From Nemertoderma westbladi (taxonomy: Eukaryota; Xenacoelomorpha; Nemertodermatida; Nemertodermatidae), in assembly GCA_032718475.1 (NCBI GenBank), contig JAUCBJ010001225.1:1-49739 (forward strand): 49,739 nt of DNA. Reading direction: 5' to 3'. Positions within the stretch are counted from its first letter, which is position 1, and every line of letters begins with the position of its first letter. Made by a program: the position numbers and the translations under genes. The notes below the pieces were generated by a model. That model saw nothing but the letters and a program-made list of their open reading frames with translations, was not told where the DNA came from and made no database searches. Of the stretch, positions 10,708 through 21,220 are shown piece by piece.

Positions 10708-10944
10708 ATTAGTGAATGTTCTAGAACCTTAGTAGATTTTTTATGGTATATAGCTAGTATTTTTTACTAGCTAGTAATTTTTGGAAATTATTTTGGTCAT
10801 TAATATATTCTTCAACAGTTTAACCTGAAATATCATGGACTTTCACATTTTTTATAATTTCTAAAAATACTAGCTAGCAAAAAACACTACCGGTAGCTAT
10901 CATAAAGAACATATCTACTAATGTTCTAGAACTTTCACCAATAA
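10708..10944. mobile_element. Foldback or MITE-like element
   Basis: The left arm (about 10708-10790) and right arm (about 10852-10944) are inverted and about 80 bp long. They share GTTCTAGAAC, AGTAGAT and CTAGCTAGTA blocks. The core is non-coding. No target duplication was identified. Confidence 0.7.
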
Positions 10945-11041
10945 CAAAAAAATTTAAAAACTCTAAAAAAGGATTGGTGAAGAATGGCTGGGGTGTCGAC
11001 AGGGCGAAGTAGGGACCGTGTTGCTTAACCCCTTAGAGCCT

Positions 11042-11096
11042 ATGACGTCCAGTGCATGTCACCATGGACAACACTAAGACATGCAGTGGACGTCAT
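11042..11096. repeat. Hairpin with 19-bp arms, possible piggyBac-like MITE end
   Basis: The arms ATGACGTCCAGTGCATGTC (11042-11060) and 11078-11096 pair with one mismatch around a 17-nt loop. TTAACCCCTTAGAGCC lies just upstream. TTAA plus a CCCTT start recalls piggyBac-type ends, but the second terminus was not found. Confidence 0.6.
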
Positions 11097-11289
11097 GCTG
11101 CAATACATGTTTTATTGGAAGGCTCTTGGTCTAGGTATACTGGTGGATAGTATTAAAGACATTTAGTGCTCTTCATGGCAAAAAATCCATTCTGTACTGT
11201 AGATAGGATAGGCTTTATTGTAGACTGTATTATCAATGTTAGGTATATGGCGTAATGCCAACCACAGTACAGTAGTACAGACTGACAGT

Positions 11290-11690
11290 AAGACCGACAG
11301 ACAGACAGACTGGATTTATGTAAACGTGTAAACTGACATCAGAAATGAAATCAGCAACCCTTAACACCCCCATAACGAGAATGTTAGTTAGTTTGTATTC
11401 TTTTTAAAGTTTTGACAGACTGACTGACTGACAGAAAGACCGACAGTCCGACAAACTAGATTAATGTAAACCTGAAAACTGACATCAGAAATGAAATCAG
11501 CACCCCTTAAAACCCCCATAGCGAGAATGTTAGTTAATTTGAATTATTTTTTATGTTTTGACAGACTGACTAACAGAATTACCGACAGACAGACAGACTA
11601 GATTTATGTAAACGTGAAAACTGACATCAGAAATGTAATCAGCACCCCTTAAAACCCCCACAGCGAGAATGTTAGCGACACGTTTTAATT
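11290..11690 (+). repeat. Tandem repeat, three units of about 145 bp
   Basis: The block ACTGACATCAGAAATGAAAT, then CAGCA..CCCTTAA, ACCCCCATA and CGAGAATGTTAG, occurs three times with starts near 11312, 11459 and 11601. CAGACAGACAGAC-type microsatellite spacers separate the units. Confidence 0.85.
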
Positions 11691-12025
11691 ATTAACCATA
11701 TTTCGTAAGATATATTTCATCATCGTGTCTGCACGGTATTTCACATAGCGCCCCATTTGGTGATCTCCAGTGAATGTTTGGATTTGACCTGACCAAATTG
11801 GTTTACTACGGAAGATCCGCAGTGGGCACACCTGAGCGGGTGTGGGCCACTCGGACTAGGACTTTGTAATTGTTTTGCAAATATTGGGACCATGCATTTT
11901 CTAACTTACAGGTTTCGTTGCATTGCTTGGATCAAACTTATCCTGTATTCTATAATGCGTGGTATTTTACTCTCCGACATCGGTAGAGGTGAAGAGGTGT
12001 GTTGTTGGTCTGCCTCTGCGTCATT

Positions 12026-12053
12026 GGGGCGGGGGGGGAGGGGGGGGGGGGGG
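12026..12053 (+). repeat. G-rich tract with two interruptions
   Basis: 28 bases, all G except C at 12030 and A at 12039. Confidence 0.95.
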
Positions 12054-12688
12054 TGTATTGGGGCAAGTGTCAGATTCATCTATTCGTGTTGATGGTTGGT
12101 GAGGATTCTACTTCTGGCTAGGTCTGGCCTAGAGTAGAAGCAGTTCCGCGGCAATAATAATATTGCTCCTCAAAAGAGGGCCCTTACTGCATCAGGGACG
12201 CGTTTTTCGACAGAGCCCCGTCAGCTGAAACAGCCAGTGCCGCTAGTCGGTGGGGTTGACTTGTTGACGAGAGGCTATTATGAGGCGCAATGGGATACGC
12301 ATTGCGTATCTCCTTCTGTCAACCAATACTGGCCTAAGATATATTTTTAAACATTTATTTATTAATAATGCAATAACTGAATAACCAGATAACGGAAAGA
12401 CAAATCGAATTGAAACTTTTAATTACTAATAATAATTGTGGTGAGAGGTGATTGGAAATCAAGCATATATGTTATGTTATGGTAGGCACAGGCAAATGAA
12501 TTGATGTCTGTTGAGATGTATTGAAGGAGCACTATTCCTTCTACTAGACTACTACAGGTTAGGCCATGTCCTTGTGTGCTAGCCTAGGCACTGGCTTGGT
12601 CAATGACTTTAGCTTTAGCTGCCATTTTAGTAATGTACAACTTCAAGAAATATTATTGGGCACGGCTGCCCTTGTTCATGCCTTGTTG

Positions 12689-12800
12689 TCACACACACAC
12701 ATACACACACAGAGACTTTTGAAAAACGGCCATAGTATAATTACAGTATATCAGTTCGCTGATGGCTCGCCATTCGTGTCTCGCCCCACACAAAATACGC
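12689..12800 (+). repeat. Direct repeat, copy A
   Basis: A CA-rich stretch is followed by GACTTTTGAAAAACGGCCAT, CAGTTCGCTGATGGCTCGCC and GTGTCTCGCCCCACA. The same block recurs at 14335-14425 with a few differences. Another shared block, CTCAGATTGGTGCTC, occurs near 12880 and 14255. Confidence 0.85.
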
Positions 12801-13189
12801 ATTCACGCAAACAAACAAGTAAAATTAGCCTCGAGATAGCGATAGTTTATGTGCTCGGGAAGAGAGCTTTCGATCATTTGCTCAGATTGGTGCTCGTGTG
12901 TCGGAGCGTATAGCTTGGACAGACTCATAGACTCACAGACAGACAATGCATATTTATATATAACACTAGAAACCTTCTAGTTCACAAGCTTCTATACAGT
13001 CAATCAATCAATGGACAATATCAAACATAAATAAATTAATTAATTAACTTAACAAAACTTTACATAAGTGAGCATTCTCTCAAACAAACAGACTGATGCC
13101 GCTTTAGTTGCAGCTACATACAATAATAAACAACATAAGGCTTTATGTTGTAATAGATAAATAATAAAATGGGAAAAGGTTTAAACTGT

Positions 13190-13720
13190 GTGATATTTTC
13201 CCCTTAGTGGAAAACTGTATAACTGCAGAGTAGTAGTTAGCGTCCTCGCAAACATAACCTATAGTGCAGTAGGTCACTGCAGCAACTCTATCGTATTAAA
13301 ATGGAAGGTTGTAATTTCAGACATTTCGCCCCCTAGTGACAGACTGCCTGCCAAGTGCCAAGTATCAGCAAAAAAGCATTCATAAACAACAAAATTGTAG
13401 GTTTCCTCATTCAGACATTTCATCCCCTAATAGCGGCAGACTGGGGAACTGTAGATTGGTCATCGTCTCCCCAAGCCCAAATACACACCCTTACGGTGTA
13501 GTATACTCTGCTTGGTATCAGCAAAAAAAACATTATAAACATATTGTGTAAAGGACCTAAGTATCAGCTAAAAATCATTATTAATAACAAAATAGGATAA
13601 GATTTTCACTTTCAGACATTTCGCCTCCTAGTGGCAGACTGAAGAACCGCAAACTGGTCGGCGTCCTCCCAACACGCAGCTATGGTCTGGTAGAATTTAT
13701 TCTGCAAAGTGTCAGCAGAG
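13190..13720 (+). repeat. Degenerate repeat with CTAGTGGCAGACTG core, four copies
   Basis: The core TTTCAGACATTTCGCCCCCT and AGTGGCAGACTG appears near 13318, 13410 and 13610, with a more diverged copy near 13192. Related downstream blocks (AAGTATCAGCAAAAAA, GTCGGCGTCCTCCC) recur. On the minus strand the core reads CACTAGGGGGCG, similar to a CTCF recognition core. Confidence 0.7.
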
Positions 13721-14334
13721 TGGTTACGATGATGCTGTTATAATTTCCTGCTTGCTGATCAGTAATTTCTCAGATAACAAAACAACTGCAGAATAATGCA
13801 ATTTTACCTCAAGACGCATTCATGCAAGTATCAAGTAAATGTGTAAAATAATCAGCCTCGAGATAGCCTTTACAATTCATGTTCACGGGCTCAGGATGGT
13901 CTGCATCATATAGATGAACGCACATGATAGAGTCAAGATCCAACTTGTAGGATGACGGACTGACGACCTGCTAGGCCTACCTCGCTAGCACCCATCCGGT
14001 ACATTGCAAAATTGAATAATTGAATCATTTTGTGTTTATGATTATAAACAATATGTGAACTGAAAAAAGCTAATCTAAGATTCACTGCTGGTTCTTACCA
14101 ATGTAAGTCAAGAACCAATCACAGTAGATCCTCTCCGCTCTCCTGCTGGGTCCTATTTATTGAGATTACTACTTAACCAACCCAGCCTGCTGCAGGCCAC
14201 CTATGATTGGTCTGCAAGTAGCTAGCTGCCTTGCTAACCGATGTATCATTCGCTCAGATTGGTGCTCTTTAGCTGAATATATTAATTTAGATTATGGCTT
14301 CCGACATTTATGGCTACCGACACACACACACGTC

Positions 14335-14425
14335 ACACACACACACACAGACTTTTGAAAAACGGCCATAGTATAATTATATCAGTTCGCTGATGGCTCG
14401 CCATACGTGTCTCGCCCCACAGTAC
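14335..14425 (+). repeat. Direct repeat, copy B
   Basis: Second copy of the block at 12689-12800, about 1.65 kb away. Confidence 0.85.
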
Positions 14426-15075
14426 AGTATAATTCCATTATTTTTCGATGTAATTAACAATTACTTTTGTTACAGAAAGAAGTTGAGCGTTACAGAGATA
14501 ACAAAACGTAATTATTAGGCTTCCATAACTTTGTGTGGATCCGAAATTTTCTATAAATTGTAAAATTAAACATTTACTTTTCTTTTAGCAACAGGTGTCT
14601 AAGATATGGTGTATTAATATTGATGATCAAACATCCTGCATGACTACGTATGCAGCATCTACGACTGGAACCACATTACCATTTAGTATATGTATACAAT
14701 AAAGGGGTGGAGAATTTAATACATTGATGTTCGTGATTCCTTTTGTCCACCTGCCTCTATTATTCTTTTTTCTTTGAAGCCGTTGCCTAGTAACCAACGA
14801 TTACCTAACGTAATTGTTAAATAATGTATAGGCTGTGGAATAGCGAGGAATTAATACTAAGGAGTTTACTCTAATCCTTTAATAACTCATATAAGAACTA
14901 AATTAAATAGTTTTGTATTCATTTAAAACATTATTTCTTGAGAAGTGAAAATCTTTTAGCAACTTAACTAATAATAATTGTTTTGCTTTACGTTTTGTGT
15001 AACATTATTGTTGCGAATCCGAAACTAAATATAAGCTGTTTGTGAGATATTATTTTTTGTTACACTTTAAAGAAA

Positions 15076-15610
15076 CTATGCAAACTTGTGATAAACTATG
15101 TTTAATTGTGAGAAACTTTGTTTATTAGTAAGATATGAATAGTGGAGAGAAATTGTTTACTTGTGAGAAACTGTTTATACTTGTGAGAAGCTTCGTTTAT
15201 TTGTGAGAAACTTTGCTTATTTGTATGATATGAATACTGGAGAGAAATTAATGTATTTACTTGTAACTTACTATACGTATGAGAAACTTTCTTTATTTAT
15301 GAGAAACTTTGTTTATTTGTGTAAGATAAGAATACTAGAGAGAAATTGTTTACTTGTGAGAAACTGTTTATACTTGTGAGAAGCTTCGTTTATTTGTGAG
15401 AAACTTTGCTTATTTGTATGATATGAATACTGGAGAGAAATTGTTTACTTGTGAGAAACTGTTTATACTTGTGAGAAGCTTCGTTTATTTGTGAGAAACT
15501 TTGCTTATTTGTATGATATGAATACTGGAGAGAAATTTGTGTATTTACTTGTGAGAAACTTTCTATACGTGTGAGAAACTTTGTTTATTTATGAAAAACT
15601 TCTGATTGGA
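15076..15610 (+). repeat. Tandem repeats of TTGTGAGAAACTTTGTTTA type just upstream of the WD40 gene
   Basis: Units of about 15-20 bp built on ACTTGTGAGAAACTT repeat to within 100 bp of the start codon. A higher-order block of roughly 95 bp (AATTGTTTACTTGTGAGAAA through TTTGTATGATATGAATAC) recurs near 15150, 15345 and 15440. Confidence 0.85.
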
Positions 15611-15704
15611 GAATTGGAATTGAGAAAAAAATGTTGCAATCAAACATTTGTGTGACCCTTTGATATATTTAATAAATACATTTGCTAGATATAATTAATA
15701 CAAG

Positions 15705-15981
15705 ATGGGTAACAGCGGAGGTAAAGGGAGTCTATCGTACCTCGTTGAAACAGAAATGATTAACGACTCGGGTGTCAACTGTATGGTCGTATCGGAAGAC
15801 AGTAATTACTTGGCTCTGGGAGGGGAAGACGGCACGGCCTGTCTGTGGAACACAAAGACTGATAAAGTCGAACAGACATTCAAAAGTCATAAGTCATATA
15901 TCACTTGTATCGTCATTGCTGACGATTACGTTCTTACTGGAAGTGCCGATGATAAAATCATGAAATGGGATATGGCCACAG
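15705..15981 (+). CDS. WDR86: WDR86-like exon 1
   Basis: Start codon at 15705, donor ACAG|GTAAGA, phase 1 out. It encodes residues 1-92: a glycine/serine N-terminus (MGNSGGKGS) and blades 1 and 2, with EDGTACLWNT and SADDKIMKWD. Confidence 0.88.
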
Positions 15982-18900
15982 GTAAGAAAGATCTTTACTT
16001 AATTCACAATATTAAGTAAGGATTGAAATATAGTGTCTTTATACAAATCATACTGAGGTGAAATTATCCCTATTTCATATTTCATGCGTCATTTCTTAAA
16101 AAGTCACTTGGTGTCCATAAAAACACTTTAAATCGTCTTGTTTTTGCAATGTGCAAGGATAATTACCTTGTAGAAGATATTGCAACACAGTTCCATCTCC
16201 CTGACACCGACGCACTGCGCCAATACCGTGCTGAAGTCGCAACAAAAATCGACGACATCCCTCACGACTTCTGGACTTCACCAGCCTTCCAGTCGCGAAG
16301 GTGGACCGTTGCTATGAATAAATTGCGTCACGTAACTACGAGAGTGTCTATACACGGTTTTCACCATAAAATCTGCAAAACTCAGGGCTTTCACTCTCCT
16401 TGTGCCTCGTGCCGCTGTAATCTTTGTGATAACGTTGCCCCCTTGTACCACCTACTAAACTGCCCACAAAACGCCCAGCCAATCAGAGTGTGGGCCGCCT
16501 CAGACTGAATAATATACTAGACTCATACCATTTTAATTAATTAATCTATTTATATTATGAATTTGAATTTCAATTATATATTTTTTTATTGTTATATATA
16601 TTTTACTGTGCCATACCAGGCGTAATTAAATTAAATTCATATTTCATGCAAACTGAATAAGATTTGTAAAACAAAGACACTATATTCAAAGGACATGATG
16701 TATTTGTTTAGGTAAAATGCCCCCCCCCCCCCCCCCCCCCCAGGATAGTATCATTGACCGTTTGGTATGTACACTTTGTTTCATTTGTCATAATGTAATT
16801 AAAGGGATAGATTGTAAATGTGGAGAAATAATATGGTATTTTTAGTTCACCAAAAGTGAGATCTGGCTCCCAATTCTAATATAATTTTGTATTTTATAAA
16901 CTATTCCGGATGTTGTTTTATCGTATTTACGGGGTTTCCACAAGTTCAAGTCAGTTGCTTTCAGTTATGGATAGTAAGATAAATTCAACTTCCCACAAAA
17001 TGGCACAACCATTACTTAACATTTACTGATAATTTTCCTGCAAATTGAAATATGGTTTTCGATATTTGAAAGTTTTTGAATATGAAATCTACGCTGACAG
17101 TTTCCCTAAAACATACAAATCAAATTCCGTAAAATTTCACTAAATCTATGACTTATTTTTAGCTCATGCACATTGTTTCAATAATGGTCACAACCACAGG
17201 AGCATTATAGATAATACATTCAAAATTGCGGAACTATTATCGTTTACATTAGATGTAAATAGCAGTTTGGTTTTCTCAGATCTTTGAATACTTTTTCATT
17301 CATTTAAGAAATATAATTTTTGTCATTTATAGGATGAAAATGTTCGGAGCACCAATCCCTTTTATTCTACTACCTGCTTCTAACCCATCACCAATTATCC
17401 AGTAATGACCTCACATTTCTTTCAGCTTTCTGTTATCTCACTCTTTGCACTGACGTGACACTATCGTCCTTTATCGCAGGTGAATGTGTGTTGACTTATT
17501 CTGGACATAAATCGACAATAAATAAGATAATCTTTACGGGGGAGTACCTGATAACTGCTTCCTACGACAAGACGTCTCGATGGTGGCAGTTCATTACTGG
17601 AGAATGTCTGCGCACATTCGTAGGTCACATTCGATCTGTAACAAGTATTGTCTTTCTTCCATCGGATACCATTCGAAATGACGAGTTAGTTTCGCATATA
17701 TCCAATGAATTAAATTGTAATATTAATATAATAAAGGTCTATTATTGTACTACTCAGATTATTTTACCATGTATATATTCGCAATAATAATTTTCATGTT
17801 AGATTTATAATTACAGTTACTGTAGTTCTAAAATACCAGTTGCATTGTAATTATTTACTTCTATATTTGAAAGTATAAGTTAGGCCTATAATTGCGGTAG
17901 ATCTATATTTGAAGGCAAAGTTAGGCCTATAATTGCAGTAGATGTATATTTGAAGGCAAAAGTTAGGTCTATAATTGCAGTAGGTCTATATTTGAAGGCA
18001 AAAGTTAGGTCTATAATTGCAGTAGGTCTATATTTGAAGGCAAAACTTAGGTATATAATTGCAGTAGGTCGATATTTGAAGGCTAAATTAGGCCTATAAT
18101 TGCAGTAGGTCGATATTTGAAGGGAAAATTATGCCTATAATTGCAGTCGGTCTATATTTGAAGGCAAAAGTTAGGCCTATAATTGCAGTAGGTCTATATT
18201 TGAAGGCAAAACTTAGGTATATAATTGCAGTAGGTCTATATTTGAAGGATAAATTAGGCCTATAATTTCAGTAGGTCGATATTTGAAGGGAAAATTATGC
18301 CTATAATTGCAGTAGGTCTATATTTGAAGGCAAAAGTTAGGCCTATAATTGCAGTAGGTCTATATTTGAAGGCAAAACTTAGGTATATAATTGCAGTAGG
18401 TCGATATTTGAAGGCTAAATTAGGCCTATAATTGCAGTAGGTCGATATTTGAAGGGAAAATTATGCCTATAATTGCAGTAGGTCTATATTTGAAGGCAAA
18501 AGTTAGGCCTATAATTGCAGTAGGTCTATATTTGAAGGCAAAACTTAGGTATATAATTGCAGTAGGTCGATATTTGAAGGCTAAATTAGGCCTATAATTG
18601 CAGTAGGTCTATATTTGAAGGCAAAAGTTAAGCCTATAATTGCAGTAGGTCGATATTTGAAGGCAAAAGTTAGGCCTATAATTGTCGTTATTTAATCTCA
18701 GCGAACAAGAAGAAGAAGAGGATGACTTTGATATAAAGGAAAGTAACGTTGAATCGGATAAGTTTATAACCTCGAGTATAGATGGTACAGCGAAATGCTG
18801 GAGGTTGGATTCTGGTGAGATATGGTAGTTTAGTTTCCAATGATCCATATATAGTTTATTTTTAATAATATTTATAATTTATTATTGGCGTTTTGTTTGA

Positions 18901-21181
18901 ATTAGTGGTTTCATATTATTATAACTTGTTGGATACAGCTTTTGCAAAGTCAGCAATGACGTCCAGGTGGGCTCGAACTGGTGACCTCCGGGTAGTAAGC
19001 CCGACGCTCTAGCCATTCAGCTAGCTGGCTAGCGGCTCAGGTAAAAGTTAGAATTCCTGAAAATTACAACTCATACCTGTATGTCTGCAATTTACGTCCT
19101 CCATGGCCTCCCATCTGTCAATAACAATCTGCCGCAACTGCACTGTGCTTAATCCTATGGTACTTAGTCGTCTTTCTCTATGGGTGTATCTGTCCTGCCT
19201 AAATTGTAGTTAGAGTATTATAATTAATCGTACAGTAGTGGCCATGATGGTTCATGTTAAATATACACTAACCTTTCATTGTAGCGAGTGGTTAAAGACC
19301 TCCAAGTACGGTAGTGTTGAGCACATTGGCAGCATATGATGGTATTGACAGTTTGGAGGCCATGAGGAGGTAAATTGCGGATATACAAGGTATCAGGTAG
19401 TATTTCCAGGTCTATCTTTTACCTGAGCCGCCAGCTGAATGGTTAGAGCGTCAGACTTCCAACCCGGAGGTCACCAGTTCGATCCCACCTGGACGACATG
19501 GCTGACGCAATTCCAAAAGCTGTGCCCAACAAAGTTAGAATAATATAAATCCACTCATTCACCCAAAACACCAATAATAAAAGTAAAAAAAGCTAAAGCT
19601 GTGCCCAAAAAAAGTTTTAATAATATGTAGTTTAGTTTCTATATTGAAGGTGTTTTGATAAACATATTCTGATTTAATCATAATACTAAATCAATATTTT
19701 AATAACCAACCCCTGCGGTAAATATTTTCGACCTACACGTAGTTCGACACATTAGGTCATGTCTCAGTTTAAAAGTTGTAACATTAACTACGCGTAGGTG
19801 CTACGCATATAACTACTAACTACGCGTGTACTATGCCTATTCATAACTACGCGTATGCAACGTTTATCGTTAGTACATATCCCAAGTGGTCCATTACTAA
19901 AATAAGTTCAATTAAACACAATGTACAGTGTATGTATACCCATCAAACGCGTTCAACATACAGTAGATATCCCCTATACCTGTATACTCCCTGCAGCGGT
20001 ATATGCTAATGGCGTAGCTACGCGTTGCTCGAAAAGATTTACCCATGTCCTTCTTATAATTTGTTTCACAGCTAATTGTATAAATACATACGATGGGCAC
20101 GGTGGCCAGGCTGTTTGTTGCTTGGCAACTGACGCAGCCAAAGAATTCCTTTACACTGGAGGTTATGACTCAAAAATCAACTCTTGGGACATCGTGAAAG
20201 GGACATTGTTGCAAACATTTAAAGGTCATTCAGCGGCAGTGCTAAACCTACAGGTAACTCAAATCGGTATAATATAACAAGTAACTACTGGTGTCAAATA
20301 AGACTTAAATAATACTTTTTGTTATGTATCGTTGCGCCTACCAAATAAGAAAGCAAGACAAAAAATGTTACTTTTTACTATTTTTTTAAAACTCATAATA
20401 AGGCAAAGCATTGAATGCAATAATAAAGTTGTAGATTATCTGTTGCAATATGGCAGTCACAGCTGGGCTATTGCCTCAGAATACATCTTGATGGTATATA
20501 CATATACTGCGATGCAACACACAGTGTTAATTGCATAAAAAGCAACGCTTAATTACATACGAGGCTTTGTAACATTTCGGAAGTGTGATAGAATTGACAA
20601 AACCCAGGATCACCCTGCATGCACGAGGAATAAGATTTGCTGGTCACCGCCATCGTAAAACTGACCAGTCAGTCTGTACATGACATTGTTCTATGGCAGA
20701 GCTGCCTGTCGAGATGCAACGTACCGACTAATGGTAGTTGAGTGAGCTGTGGAAGTGTTGCGTTGTGGGACCGGCCGGTAATGCATCCGTTGTGGTATTG
20801 CCGATATATTATATGTATGTCCTACTGGTATACTTAGTTAGGCTGTATGTGGAATTGGTATTGGATGGACTTTCGTGGGTTATCTGTTCTGTTTTTCCTA
20901 TTATTTCAACGTACGTACGTACAGGGACATATATCAGTTAACCAATTCTTATTACATTATCGGATAAGTGCCGGGGAGATTCCTCCCGAGAATAAACGTG
21001 ATGAATGAATTTATTATCATCTGACATTTATATGTTTACTTCACTATAAAAGTTGTATTTCTTTATTCAAATGTATTCGCTTTCAACTTGTGGGGCGAGC
21101 TACGAAGTTGGCGGAGCCTTAGCGAATTGACACTGTTAGGGGGTGGGTCAATTAATGCAAATAGTTGTCGTCGTCGTCGTT

Positions 21182-21220
<39 letters not shown>

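Larger units (their letters stand above)
9133..15704. other. Intergenic region between divergent genes
   Basis: About 6.6 kb separates the start codons of the receptor gene (minus) and the WD40 gene (plus), so both promoters should lie here. I see no exon. It holds a dispersed repeat (9784), a foldback (10708-10944), a hairpin (11042-11096), tandem repeats (11290-11690, 13190-13720, 15076-15610), a G-rich tract (12026-12053) and a duplicated 100-bp block (12689 and 14335). Confidence 0.7.

Noticed and set aside
12566-12913. Open frame of 115 codons with start codon
   Set aside because: It runs through a CA microsatellite and the duplicated block at 12689; no domain is recognisable.
18960-19500. 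Functional tRNA genes
   Set aside because: A- and B-box-like blocks are present, but two inverted copies share a long non-tRNA body and A-rich tail, which marks a SINE.
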